DNA of 64,000 nt from Mariniphaga sp963747515 (GTDB taxonomy: Bacteria > Bacteroidota > Bacteroidia > Bacteroidales > Prolixibacteraceae): positions 186,001 through 250,000 of the forward strand of contig CAVVFN010000005.1 in the NCBI GenBank assembly GCA_963747515.1, read 5' to 3'. Each line of letters starts with the position of its first letter. The first letter of the stretch is position 1. The position numbers and the translations under genes are program-made. Under the pieces are notes generated by a model. That model worked only from the letters and a program-made list of their open reading frames with translations. It was not told where the DNA came from and searched no databases. Below, one piece after another: positions 1 through 9,637 of this stretch.

Positions 1-569
1 ATATCAATTGCTATATCAGGTTCGAACGGATAAGGTTTTTTAAAACGATCCTGAGCATAAAGAAATACCGGATTTTTCTTAAGAGGTGGTGTGTCGGGAG
101 CTATATTCGGCACAATAACCATATAGGCTGCATCCTGAACCAAAATGGCCGTATTTCTATGATCGGGATGATAATCATAGGGTCGAGGTCCAATTACCAT
201 ATCTGCATTCCATTCCCGTATCAGTCGGATAATCTGCAAACGAATATTCAATTCAGGCATCAGCTCTCCATCATGATTATCCAATACTTTATAAGCCACT
301 CCAAATCTTCTTCCGGCTTCCCGGGCTTCAGCCGCACGTATTTTGGCCAAAACACCTCCTCCATGTTTATAGTGTCCGGCATCACCATTGGTTACCGATA
401 CAAACAAAACGTTATGGCCAAGCCGGGAAAATTTGATTGCTATACCACCAGCCACCACATCAGGATCATCAGGGTGAGCTCCAATAACAATGATGTTTAA
501 TTTATTATCTTGAGCAGATGTATTCAGAAGTAAAATAAAAGATAAAAACAAAACGGATAGTATTTTCAT
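1..569 (-). CDS. PIG-L/LmbE family deacetylase, 3' part outside window
   Basis: The first 189 residues are present and the frame is still open at base 1, so the C-terminus is missing. It opens with a hydrophobic signal peptide (MKILSVLFLSFILLLNTSAQ). The metal-binding motif GAHPDDPDVVAGG of PIG-L/LmbE zinc hydrolases follows at about residues 32-44, and a second motif, PRPYDYHPDHRN, lies near residue 137. This family removes N-acetyl groups from GlcNAc-like or other amide substrates. Exported members are common in Bacteroidota glycan loci. The ATG at 569 sits 33 bp behind the stop of the Gfo/Idh oxidoreductase gene, so the two are probably co-transcribed. The natural substrate cannot be told from sequence. 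Confidence 0.9.
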   Translation of the reverse strand, partial: MKILSVLFLSFILLLNTSAQDNKLNIIVIGAHPDDPDVVAGGIAIKFSRLGHNVLFVSVTNGDAGHYKHGGGVLAKIRAAEAREAGRRFGVAYKVLDNHDGELMPELNIRLQIIRLIREWNADMVIGPRPYDYHPDHRNTAILVQDAAYMVIVPNIAPDTPPLKKNPVFLYAQDRFKKPYPFEPDIAID

Positions 570-602
570 AACTCAATTCACTTTAACAAAACTATAGAAA
601 AT

Positions 603-1940
603 TTAAATATTAGGCACACCCGGAACAGGAATCTCTTCCGGAACCTCATAATTGCGATCAAGGCTATAGATTTTCGGACCTAAATACAAATCAGAATTCA
701 GCACCTCCTCCCAGGTTACATCAATTCCGGTATAAGCTGCCATTCTTCCCATAATGCTGACCAGGGTGGAATTCACCATAGCTTCACCGTCATTAACCGT
801 ATTTCCTGATCGTATGCCTGTAACCAGATTTATATGCTCCTGAACAAAAGGGTTAGTAACTTTCCATTCCGAAGAAGAGTCGTTTTCATCGGGATAAGGA
901 TATTCCCAAACAACATTTCCATCGAGATCAAATATTTTACCACTTACATCGGCATATCCTTCAGTACCGAAAACCTGGGATATTGTCCTGTTTGTACAAC
1001 CATTTATCTGGCGCACTGCAGCATGTGCATGAATACCATTATCGTAAATATAGTCAATACTAAAAAAGTCGTATTGATCTCCGGTGACTCTTCGATGCCG
1101 ACCCCCGTATCCTGAAGCCATAACCGGCAGTTCTCCCATATTCCAGTTCATCAGATCCAGCTGATGAATAAACATTTCAGTAATATGGTCTCCCGACAAC
1201 CAGATAAAATTCACCCAGTTTCTAATCATATATTCCATGTCACTCCATTCGGGTTGACGTCTGCGAAACCAAAGAGCACCTCCGTTCCGGATGATACTTG
1301 CTCCTGTAAATGTTCCAATTTCACCGTTTGAAATTCTTCTCTGGGTTTCCATATAATCTTTTGATGCTCTCAGCACTGTACCGCTGACAATATTGAGCCC
1401 AATAGCTTCTGCCTTTTTAACTGAGCCCATTACTGAACGGGCTCCAACCGGATCAACAGCAATGGGTTTTTCCATAAAAATATGTTTTCTTGCATTAACA
1501 GCTGCTTCAACATGTACGGGACGAAAATGTGGTGGTGTACATAGCAATACAACATCTACACCTGAATCAATCACTTTTTCATAACTGTCGAAACCTACAA
1601 ATATATTTTCATTGCCAATCTCCACATTTCTTTCTTTTTTTAACCGTTCCCGGCAGGCATCGATTTTATCCTGAAAAACGTCACCCAATGCAGTCACCTG
1701 CAGATTTGGTCCTGCATCAATAAAATTAATTGCTGCACCTGTCCCGCGGCCACCACAACCAATTAAACCAGCCTTTAATACAGGACCATCAGGTGCCTGA
1801 TCCAGCAACTTTGGAAGCTGTTTCTCGTCTTTCTTCGAACCCTGATCAGAACAGGAAGTTAAAAAACCAGCAGCACCAATTGTACCTAAAGCAGTTTTTG
1901 TTATAAAGTCCCTGCGGTCGAAATTCATTTTTTTTGTCAT
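603..1940 (-). CDS. Tat-exported Gfo/Idh/MocA family oxidoreductase
   Basis: A protein of about 445 residues. The N-terminus carries a twin-arginine signal (NFDRRDFITKTALG) that runs into a lipobox-like LTSC, so export by Tat and possibly lipid anchoring are predicted. The Rossmann motif GLIGCGGRGTGA follows near residue 57 and the family motif EKPIAVDP near residue 160, as in NAD(P)-dependent Gfo/Idh/MocA enzymes that oxidise or epimerise sugars; several exported relatives act as glycosidases through an NAD redox cycle. I chose the ATG at 1940 because extending to 1961 needs a TTG start; an ATG at 1928 is the other option. It lies downstream of the susCD1 terminator and upstream of the PIG-L gene, probably in one unit with the latter. 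The substrate is unknown. Confidence 0.9.
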   Translation of the reverse strand: MTKKMNFDRRDFITKTALGTIGAAGFLTSCSDQGSKKDEKQLPKLLDQAPDGPVLKAGLIGCGGRGTGAAINFIDAGPNLQVTALGDVFQDKIDACRERLKKERNVEIGNENIFVGFDSYEKVIDSGVDVVLLCTPPHFRPVHVEAAVNARKHIFMEKPIAVDPVGARSVMGSVKKAEAIGLNIVSGTVLRASKDYMETQRRISNGEIGTFTGASIIRNGGALWFRRRQPEWSDMEYMIRNWVNFIWLSGDHITEMFIHQLDLMNWNMGELPVMASGYGGRHRRVTGDQYDFFSIDYIYDNGIHAHAAVRQINGCTNRTISQVFGTEGYADVSGKIFDLDGNVVWEYPYPDENDSSSEWKVTNPFVQEHINLVTGIRSGNTVNDGEAMVNSTLVSIMGRMAAYTGIDVTWEEVLNSDLYLGPKIYSLDRNYEVPEEIPVPGVPNI

Positions 1941-2035
1941 TTTAATTTTATTTTTTATCAAAAAACCTTCTTTATGGAAATACCACTCCCCTGGATTTTA
2001 TCGGATTGATTCGTAAAAACAAGATATAATAAACT

Positions 2036-2090
2036 AAAAAAATCAGGACCATATCTTCCAATAATTGCACGTAGAGATATGGCCCTGAAA
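2036..2090 (-). terminator. Rho-independent terminator after susD1
   Basis: Read on the minus strand, a long stem (TCAGGGCCATATCT pairing with AGATATGGTCCTGA, one mismatch) is followed directly by a run of seven T. It begins about 10 bp after the stop codon of susD1 and separates the susCD1 unit from the oxidoreductase gene. Confidence 0.85.
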
Positions 2091-2099
2091 AACAAACAA

Positions 2100-3644
2100 C
2101 TAATTGTATCCTGGATTTTGTCCGATATTCGGATTAACTTCCACTTCCTCCTGTGGAATAGGCCACAGGTAATCCCTGTCGGGCCTGAAGTTGCGGGTTA
2201 AATTGCGTGTATAAATTACCCAGTCCCCTGCTTCATTTTTATACCGGATACCCAGTGCCGGTTCCGTTTTTGCTTCACCATTTTCCCAATGGTTCATGTC
2301 AAACAGGTGAAGTCCTTCAAATGCAAGTTCAATGGTTCGTTCCCTCCTGACAATTTCCCTTAATTCCTCCTGGGATTTGCCAGGAGTAATAGGAGGCATA
2401 TCAACAGTAGGACGTGTCCGAACCGCATTAATGGCATCATATACTGAATCATCAATTTCATTTAATTCAATTTTTGCCTCAGCATACATAAGCAGTACGT
2501 CGGCATAACGTATTAAAATGAAATTCAGAGTTGACTGGCTTGGATTTGCTCCATCTTCTTCCCAATCGATGGCTTTTCTCACATTGAATCCATACTGGGT
2601 AGCAAATTCACTGGCACCAATTCTGTCAGGGGTAGGACTGTTGGGAAGAGAATTGTAAACATCGCCATCGGGTTTAACAGCACCAGGATAGATGACGTTG
2701 AATCCAAATCGTGGATCAAGATTGGCATACTCATTTTCAGGATCCTGTTCACCTTTATATTCATGCAACAATAAAAAAGATCGTAATGGATCAATTGCAG
2801 AACCTCCTCCTAAAGATGCTGCAGATCTGCTAACATAGTTAGTAAATTCGTATCCAACAGCATATTGCCGGTCAAATATTACCTCGTTTGAATTCTGGCC
2901 TTCGTACCAGAATAACTTTTCATAATCAGGATATAAATCATAAACGTCCAAATCCATAACGGCTTTAGCAGCATCGCGTGCCACAGCAAACCGGTCGTTA
3001 TACAAGGCCACCCTAGCTTTCAGTGCCAATGCAGCACCACGTGTGGCTCTTCCTATATCGCCACCTGAATAGCTCACAGGCAGAACAGCGGCAGCAGCAT
3101 CCAATTCGGAAATAATAAAATCAACAACCTCTGATTTTGGAGTACGGCTAACCTGTTCCTGGATTCCCAAAGGTTCAGTAATCAGAGGGACATCTCCCCA
3201 AAAAGTTGTCAGCATTGTATAATAATAGGCACGTAAAAATCGGGCCTCTGCTTTTAATCTTGCCAGCAACTGAGGATCTCCCGTTTCAATTTTATCGATA
3301 TTGTTTATCGGATCGTTCGCCTTTCTCACTCCCCTCCAATAACGGCGCCAATAGTCACGTATACTGGTATTGGTAGGATCAAGGGTTCCTACTGCCACAT
3401 CATATAGGGTTTGCGGACCGGACGGCGCATGCATGGCAATATCCGTAACCGTTTCAAGTTGTACCATGCCGGTTCCGTCCAATTCTCTGTATGCAGCGTT
3501 CACAGCTAAAAGCGCATCTTTTTCTGTTTCCCAGAAAATCAATTCAGATACACTGCCTGTAGGTATTGTTGTTAATTCCTCTTCACAACCCATGAACCCA
3601 AACAGTGCTATATAAATTAATACGATGATTCTATTTTTTTTCAT
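2100..3644 (-). CDS. SusD/RagB family outer-membrane glycan-binding lipoprotein 1
   Basis: About 514 residues. It begins with a lipoprotein signal ending in FGFMGCEEE, where the Cys is the lipidation site. It shows the SusD/RagB pattern: N-terminal helical repeats with the family signature LKAEARFLRAYYYTMLTTFWGDVPL, a mid-region RYADVLLMYAEAKIELNE, and a C-terminal ELAFEGLHLFDMNHWENG segment. SusD proteins form the lid of the SusC transporter and bind oligosaccharides at the cell surface. The ATG at 3644 is chosen because a strong ribosome-binding site (AAAGGAGG) stands just before it; the longer frame to 3680 would overlap the end of susC1. It directly follows susC1, so the two form the usual pair. 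Confidence 0.95.
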   Translation of the reverse strand: MKKNRIIVLIYIALFGFMGCEEELTTIPTGSVSELIFWETEKDALLAVNAAYRELDGTGMVQLETVTDIAMHAPSGPQTLYDVAVGTLDPTNTSIRDYWRRYWRGVRKANDPINNIDKIETGDPQLLARLKAEARFLRAYYYTMLTTFWGDVPLITEPLGIQEQVSRTPKSEVVDFIISELDAAAAVLPVSYSGGDIGRATRGAALALKARVALYNDRFAVARDAAKAVMDLDVYDLYPDYEKLFWYEGQNSNEVIFDRQYAVGYEFTNYVSRSAASLGGGSAIDPLRSFLLLHEYKGEQDPENEYANLDPRFGFNVIYPGAVKPDGDVYNSLPNSPTPDRIGASEFATQYGFNVRKAIDWEEDGANPSQSTLNFILIRYADVLLMYAEAKIELNEIDDSVYDAINAVRTRPTVDMPPITPGKSQEELREIVRRERTIELAFEGLHLFDMNHWENGEAKTEPALGIRYKNEAGDWVIYTRNLTRNFRPDRDYLWPIPQEEVEVNPNIGQNPGYN

Positions 3645-3666
3645 AATAACCTCCTTTAGATTTATT

Positions 3667-6600
3667 TTAGAATGTAACATTTATACCTGCACTTATAACT
3701 TTAGAATGTGGAAAAAACTGGCTCCTGCCTCTTGGAGTTTCAGGATCAAACAGTTCAGTTGGCGTGATGGTCACTAAATTTTCTCCCGAAACATATACTC
3801 TCAAATTCGAGATCACACTGCTTGGTTTAATATTATATCCCAGTTGAATGTGTTTTAAACGCACATATTTCGCATCCTGCAGCCAGAAATCAGCTTCCAC
3901 AAGGTTCGAGCTGTTTCCTGCAGTAACAACCGGCCAGGTACCATTAGGATTACGTGTAGGATGCCAGGTTTCCCTGGCCATTACAGCAGGTATAAAGTTA
4001 CCCCAGTTGGGACCTTCCATAAGTGCTCCATCGAGTGTATGCCATTTCTGCAGCACCCCCTGGAACAAGAATGATAAATCAAACGATTTAAATCGTGCAC
4101 TGCCGTCGATTCCGAATTCATATCGGGGATCTTCATTGCCCATTACAATTTGATCTCCTGCTGGATACAACGACTGACTAATAACACCGTCATTGTTTAA
4201 ATCTTCATAAATAATATCACCCATTGAAACCTGCGGAACCAATTTAACAGGATACTTCTGAAAATCAGCCTCCGAAAGGTATAATCCTGGCGATGTTAAA
4301 CCACGGAGGGAATTAATGGAATACCCTTCTTCCCAGACAGTAAATTTATCAGGAAAAAACGGCCCCGTACCTCTTAAATCTTCAATTGTATTCACAACAT
4401 CAGAAAAATTTATACCCAAAGAAAACTGAAATCCTCCGTCAGTTCTTCTGGGGCTGAAATATCTGACTGCAATTTCGTATCCGTTATTTGACACTGCAGC
4501 GGCATTCTGAGTTGGTGCGTCAACACCAATGGTAGGTGGAATAGGTAAATCCAGCAATATATCCTCGGTATAATTCCAGAAATACTCAGCAACAATTTCC
4601 ATGCGGTTATCCAAAATTCCCAGGTCAAAACCTAAATTTGTCATGGTTGTGGTTTCCCAGGTAATCTCAGGGTTACCTGCAGCAGTAACTGCGGCACCTG
4701 AAACCACTTCTCCATTAAATGCATAAGACTGATTGAGGTTATAGTTATTCAAAAACCTATACAATCCTATATCCTGGTTTCCCAATTGACCCCACGATGC
4801 CCTAAGTCTTAGATTACTTATGGCACTGCTGCCGCTCAGAAAGTTTTCCTCAGAAATACGCCACCCGGCAGAGAATGAAGGAAATAAACCCCATCTTTTG
4901 CCGTCAGCAAACCTGGAGGAGCCATCGTAGCGTACATTGGCCTGCAATAAGTAACGGGAATCATAGGAATAATTTATCCTGCCGAAAAAGGACTGCAGAG
5001 CCCATTCAGAACGGTTACCTGTGGCTGTTTGACCTGATGCTCCACCCGCATCCAAATCCCTTAGATCATTATTAAAAAAGCCTCTTCTGTACCCTTCTAT
5101 TTCTTTATAATTGTTGTTGATTCCTTCATATCCAACCATTGCTTCAATTGAATGGTTATCTAATTCAGGATTAAAATTCAGGTATGCCCTCTGGCTCCAT
5201 TCCTTTATATTCTCCTGATTTTCGGTAAGATTGTTAACTGCAAACCAACCACCTACGGTAACCAGTTCACCTGTCTTATAATCCCTCATACCCGAAAGAG
5301 AATTCATAAAGGTACTTTCATTTATGCTATATGATTTGAGGGTAATATCACCAGTAAAAGATAATGAAGATAAAATCTGGTATTCAAGTCCTACCTGACC
5401 TACAACTTCATCCCTGTCGAGCACCCGCTCCCCATTTTCCATCATGGCAATGGAATTCCACTGTCCTCCAACCAAATCCCAGGTACCGTCGGGATATTTG
5501 CCAACAATGGTCCTGTTGATGTGAAGCATACCTTGCACCAACTGCTGCCCTGTGAATCCCGGCCCGGTCGCTTTTCTGTTCATATAATTCAAATTGAATT
5601 TTCCGGTTATTTTATCCGTTATATATAAATCTGAATTTATTCGAGTAGATAAGCGTTTATTATTAAAATTATTAATTATACCATCCTGGTCGAGGTAATT
5701 TACAGATGCAAAAATCCTCCCGTTATCACCACCCGATGATAAGGATATGCTGTGCCTTTGTTGAGGTGCATTATCGTGAAACAAATAATCTTCATAAATT
5801 GTAAAGGGATAATTTAACGGATCTCTTCCTGCAGCAACATTATCGATATACTCTTGTGTATGCAGTGGTTGTCCTCCTGCGTTAACCTGTGCTTCGTTCT
5901 CCAGGTTTAACCAACTCACAGGATCTGCAGCTTCCGGATATCCCAATACATTTTGAAAACCTATGTTATAATGATAATTTACAGTGGTACCTGCTACTGC
6001 ACCACGTTTAGTGGTAATCAGGATAACCCCGTTTGCTGCTCTCGAACCGTAAATAGATGCTGAAGCAGCATCTTTTAGTATTGTAATAGATTCGATGTCA
6101 ACCGGTTCAACTGTAGCCAGGGAACGTTCTACACCATCAACCAACACCAGCGGATCAGAATTATTTAAAGTCCCATGGCCTCTGACCCTTATCCTGACAT
6201 CTTCACGACCGGGTTCCCCTGCAAAGTTCTGAATGGTTAAACCAGGACTTAAACCTTGCAATGCAACTGCAGTATTGGTAACATCTATTCTCTCGGTAAG
6301 CTCTTCCCCCTGAACCGAACTGACAGCACCTGTTAAATCTGCTTTCTTTTGGGTTCCATAACCTACAACCACAACCTCATCGAGTCCGATAGCATCCTCA
6401 CTCATTTTTACATCAACGTTTGTCTGTGTGCCCACATCCACATTTTGTGTACTCATCCCTACAAAAGAAAATTCAAGTGTTGCATCTGGGGGGATGCCTG
6501 CCAGAGAGTAGTTTCCATCAACATCAGTTACTGTACCATGAGTTGTCCCCTTTAACACTACAGTAACGCCGGGTAATGGTTGCCCCCTCTGATTGGTTAC

Positions 6601-6711
6601 TGTTCCCGTAACCGTTCTTTGCTGTGCCCAGGCACCTACAGTAACAAAAACAAAAAAGAGGCACAGAAACAATCTGTGGGCTCTCATCATACCAATCTTC
6701 TTTTTTTTCAT
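3667..6711 (-). CDS. SusC/RagA family TonB-dependent glycan transporter 1
   Basis: 1014 residues. Signal peptide to about residue 29 (ending AWAQ), then a carboxypeptidase-regulatory-like domain (VTGTVTNQRGQPLPGVTVVLKG, residues 33-115). The TonB box region follows with DEVVVVGYGTQKKADLTGAV, then a plug domain with the SusC signature DIESITILKDAASASIYGSRAANG near residues 205-228, and finally the 22-strand barrel ending SAGINVTF. It imports oligosaccharides across the outer membrane using TonB energy. There is no STN domain, so it should not signal to a FecR/sigma pair. susD1 follows immediately. A matching promoter lies about 230 bp upstream (6941-6970). Confidence 0.96.
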   Translation of the reverse strand: MKKKKIGMMRAHRLFLCLFFVFVTVGAWAQQRTVTGTVTNQRGQPLPGVTVVLKGTTHGTVTDVDGNYSLAGIPPDATLEFSFVGMSTQNVDVGTQTNVDVKMSEDAIGLDEVVVVGYGTQKKADLTGAVSSVQGEELTERIDVTNTAVALQGLSPGLTIQNFAGEPGREDVRIRVRGHGTLNNSDPLVLVDGVERSLATVEPVDIESITILKDAASASIYGSRAANGVILITTKRGAVAGTTVNYHYNIGFQNVLGYPEAADPVSWLNLENEAQVNAGGQPLHTQEYIDNVAAGRDPLNYPFTIYEDYLFHDNAPQQRHSISLSSGGDNGRIFASVNYLDQDGIINNFNNKRLSTRINSDLYITDKITGKFNLNYMNRKATGPGFTGQQLVQGMLHINRTIVGKYPDGTWDLVGGQWNSIAMMENGERVLDRDEVVGQVGLEYQILSSLSFTGDITLKSYSINESTFMNSLSGMRDYKTGELVTVGGWFAVNNLTENQENIKEWSQRAYLNFNPELDNHSIEAMVGYEGINNNYKEIEGYRRGFFNNDLRDLDAGGASGQTATGNRSEWALQSFFGRINYSYDSRYLLQANVRYDGSSRFADGKRWGLFPSFSAGWRISEENFLSGSSAISNLRLRASWGQLGNQDIGLYRFLNNYNLNQSYAFNGEVVSGAAVTAAGNPEITWETTTMTNLGFDLGILDNRMEIVAEYFWNYTEDILLDLPIPPTIGVDAPTQNAAAVSNNGYEIAVRYFSPRRTDGGFQFSLGINFSDVVNTIEDLRGTGPFFPDKFTVWEEGYSINSLRGLTSPGLYLSEADFQKYPVKLVPQVSMGDIIYEDLNNDGVISQSLYPAGDQIVMGNEDPRYEFGIDGSARFKSFDLSFLFQGVLQKWHTLDGALMEGPNWGNFIPAVMARETWHPTRNPNGTWPVVTAGNSSNLVEADFWLQDAKYVRLKHIQLGYNIKPSSVISNLRVYVSGENLVTITPTELFDPETPRGRSQFFPHSKVISAGINVTF

Positions 6712-7171
6712 AGATTTTAGCTTTAATAATTTAAATAGATTGTTTTTTAACTTTAGAACACTAAAAAAATTGAAATGTATTTCTTCTTCAGTATTTATTA
6801 TGTTATTGTTTAATTTTTTGTTTGCGTTTTTTTATTAACCTTTCCTCATTTACAATATATAAAAAAAAATTAACAAAAGTTAACATTAAAATTATTTTCG
6901 TTAATTTTTATTAACATACATTATTTATATAACTGTATGACAAACATATACCATGTAAAAATTGGTCAAAAAAAGAAAAAAAAGAAGCTATAAATGGCAG
7001 TAACTTAACTGAAATTGAAGTTCGTAAAGTTCCGACTTTTGTTTTTGCACCTATTTATTCCAATTAATGACAGTAATGAGTAAAGTATTAAAAGTAAAAA
7101 ACTTAAAGAAGAAAATTCTGCTAATTATCCATAGAGTATCGCATCACATTTAACTAAATACAGGCACTTCT
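6712..7171. other. Intergenic region between the second CE15 gene and susC1
   Basis: About 460 bp, very AT-rich. It contains a candidate susC1 promoter (6941-6970) followed by a leader of about 220 nt with no evident ORF. No convincing terminator was found behind the CE15 gene that ends at 7172. Confidence 0.5.
6941..6970 (-). promoter_or_regulatory. Predicted Bacteroidota-type promoter of susCD1
   Basis: On the minus strand TTTG (6970-6967) and TATGTTTG (6948-6941) are separated by 18 bp, close to the Bacteroidota primary-sigma consensus TTTG-N19-TANNTTTG. Transcription would start near 6935, leaving a leader of about 220 nt before the susC1 ATG. Confidence 0.5.
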
Positions 7172-9538
7172 TTAAAAATTTAGTTTCATCCACTCAACTA
7201 CTTGTTTTTTCATTCCTGGTGAAAAACGATTATAGTCTTCAGGAAACAGAACTTTCAAATTTTTATTTGCTTCAAACAGATCATAAATGGTTTGTACTTC
7301 ATGGGTACAATTTTCTACATCCGTTTGGTTTGCATACTGATCCCACATTGGGGAAACAATTAATAAGGGACGTGGTGCAATACATCCCAGAACCTCATGA
7401 AAATCATAAGGAATTCTTTTCTCTTCATTTGCAAAAAACCCTATACGTGGTAACAGTCCATGTAAATGTGAATATGCAAAAATTCCTTCTGCTGTTTTAC
7501 CTGGGACATTAGTCCGCATTGGTGTAAAACCACAAACGGATACAACCCCGGCTATACGATCGTCCAGAGCAGCACTGTATAGTCCTATTGTCCCTCCCAA
7601 CGCATAACCAGCAACAAAGATTCGCCGGGGATCAATATTCTTCAGATCAGATAAAGCATCAACTGCCCATTTAACATCCGACACCATTCTTCCCATTTTC
7701 GACCAATGAGGAAACCGTTCATAAAATAAGCGGCCTTCTTCAATCCGCGTTCCAAAACCAATCTGATCAAAAACATAAACGGCATATCCTGCATCTGTAA
7801 ATTGTTTGATAATATCACCCGCCGGGGTGTAAACAGCAGAACCCGCCTTAGTAAACCCGCTTGAGTATGAATATTCATGTAAATAAACGACAACAGGCAA
7901 TCTTTTATTTATTGAATCCCTAACAGCATCTACTGAGAAATATAAACGTCCGAACAGTAACGGACTGCTTTTAATCTCTGGCTCCAAATCCGGGAAACCA
8001 ACTACTTCCTGTAAATAATCACTTTGCTGCCCGGGCCCCATGGAAGGAGGTTCATCACCAAGACCCCATTTAATTCTTTGTCTGATTTCAGGTATTTTTT
8101 TTAGCCATACCGCTGTATCCTTAATAATCTGACCATTGGAGTTCAGAAGAAGATTATCTAAACCTGCTTTTGGATACAATAACGGATTTATATTTTCTCC
8201 GCTTAACCCAACCCATTTTGAAAAGCTGTAATCGTACAGAAGTAAATTTTCGGGTTTTATTTCATTTCGCTTAAATATAAAATCAAAAAAATCAAGATAT
8301 TTTTCTATGTCTCTTGCCGAAGGAGCATGTAATCCCTGTCTTAAATCAAGAGCAATATTTTTCTCCACACCTAAAAACCGATAAGCTTTTTGAGCTGAAA
8401 GGAAAGCTTGTTCAATTCCCCAGGGATTACCTGCTGACTCTGTAATTGAAGAGGTCAACATCAGACCTCTTGGAGCTACCATAGCCATTAAGGAATTTTG
8501 ATCTACGGGTAACTTGTTTTCCCTGCCAACAAAAAAGCGAATCCTGGGATGCAGCCAGTGCGGATCAACCAATGCCTTTCTGCCCATTGTTTCAATATTA
8601 TACTTATCTGTAGTATAGCGGAAAGGAATTTCTCCTCCTGTTCCTCCACTGATGGGCACCACAGCTTTGATACGGTCATCGTAGGCTGCTGCCCAAAGAG
8701 CCATCTTGCCGTTCCGCGATAGCCCCGTCAGTGCAATCTGCTCCTTATTCACATTCTCCAGTGTATACAGGTAATCTATCGCTCGTGAAGCTGCCCATCC
8801 CCAGCGCATGATTGTACTGAAATCATACTCCGGCCACCAGATTTCCTCATACGCCTCACTGTCATCCGGATATCCATATTTTGGATCGGTAGCCGTAAAC
8901 CGGCAGCCGATATATCCCCGCCGCAGTGCTGCCTGTACCCAGTCGTACCTGTCTTTTTTCCACGGACAAATAAATACAGGAAACGGGCCTTCACCTGGTG
9001 GTATCAGCAAGGTAACATGCAACCGGGCCTTATGTCCGGGGCCAAATTGCAATAAGACTTCACGTTCGGTAAGCTCTCCCAGCTTCTTCTCCTCAAGCAC
9101 TTCCACCTGCAGATTGTCAGGGGGAGGAGGAATTGTACCGGTTATCCAATATTGAGCCTGTCTTTTTATTTCTTCCCTTTTGGCATGCCATTGTTCAATG
9201 GTCGTAACCGGAATGTTTTTTCTTCCTTCATCAAGAATTAAGGGATCAGGAAGAAATGGAAGTGAAGGCATTTCATCAAAATCAGGAGGAAGCTCTCCTG
9301 TTCGTTCCTGCCAGTCACTCCAGGTAAAATCTTCCGGAGAAACATGTGGCAGTGGTGTTCCTGGAGATTGATATATCTGATCGGAAGTAGTATATAAATC
9401 TTCCGGCAATACTTTCTTTAACTGTAACAAATATTCCTGTGGAGTCATATCAACTTGCCCTTTTACGGTTACCGCAAAAAAGAAAAAACAAACACCTGTT
9501 ATTATATAATCAGATTTACAATAAAATTTGCTCTTCAT
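7172..9538 (-). CDS. Bimodular CE15-like glucuronoyl esterase with inactive second hydrolase domain (copy A)
   Basis: 788 residues with a short signal peptide (to about residue 28). Residues about 100-440 match CE15 glucuronoyl esterases, which cut ester bonds between lignin alcohols and 4-O-methyl-glucuronate on xylan. The nucleophile motif is GLSRNGK with Ser274; the LPVDQNSLMAMVAPRGL segment and the histidine motif LRQGLHAPSARD are also present. Residues about 530-788 form a second alpha/beta-hydrolase domain, but its nucleophile elbow reads GYALGG (Ala646 in place of Ser) and the usual catalytic His region reads PEDYNRFSP without His. That domain is therefore probably non-catalytic. Bases 8630-9349 are almost identical to copy B. 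It follows copy B by 99 bp in the same direction. The CE15 call is strong by motif; the exact substrate is inferred. Confidence 0.85.
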   Translation of the reverse strand: MKSKFYCKSDYIITGVCFFFFAVTVKGQVDMTPQEYLLQLKKVLPEDLYTTSDQIYQSPGTPLPHVSPEDFTWSDWQERTGELPPDFDEMPSLPFLPDPLILDEGRKNIPVTTIEQWHAKREEIKRQAQYWITGTIPPPPDNLQVEVLEEKKLGELTEREVLLQFGPGHKARLHVTLLIPPGEGPFPVFICPWKKDRYDWVQAALRRGYIGCRFTATDPKYGYPDDSEAYEEIWWPEYDFSTIMRWGWAASRAIDYLYTLENVNKEQIALTGLSRNGKMALWAAAYDDRIKAVVPISGGTGGEIPFRYTTDKYNIETMGRKALVDPHWLHPRIRFFVGRENKLPVDQNSLMAMVAPRGLMLTSSITESAGNPWGIEQAFLSAQKAYRFLGVEKNIALDLRQGLHAPSARDIEKYLDFFDFIFKRNEIKPENLLLYDYSFSKWVGLSGENINPLLYPKAGLDNLLLNSNGQIIKDTAVWLKKIPEIRQRIKWGLGDEPPSMGPGQQSDYLQEVVGFPDLEPEIKSSPLLFGRLYFSVDAVRDSINKRLPVVVYLHEYSYSSGFTKAGSAVYTPAGDIIKQFTDAGYAVYVFDQIGFGTRIEEGRLFYERFPHWSKMGRMVSDVKWAVDALSDLKNIDPRRIFVAGYALGGTIGLYSAALDDRIAGVVSVCGFTPMRTNVPGKTAEGIFAYSHLHGLLPRIGFFANEEKRIPYDFHEVLGCIAPRPLLIVSPMWDQYANQTDVENCTHEVQTIYDLFEANKNLKVLFPEDYNRFSPGMKKQVVEWMKLNF
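8630..9349 (-). repeat. Near-identical 720-bp tract shared with 11078-11797 (copy A)
   Basis: Base-by-base reading against 11078-11797 (offset 2448) shows a single mismatch, at 9128 versus 11576, which is synonymous. Outside these borders the two genes diverge at once. The tract covers roughly residues 64-303, including the nucleophile Ser274. Confidence 0.95.
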
Positions 9539-9637
9539 ATATTTAATCTTATCTGTTCAGTTTCTGTATAAATCTGAATTCCTTAACGATTAAAATCGGA
9601 TGTTGTTACCCCATTTCACTGGTAAACTCTGATTCTG

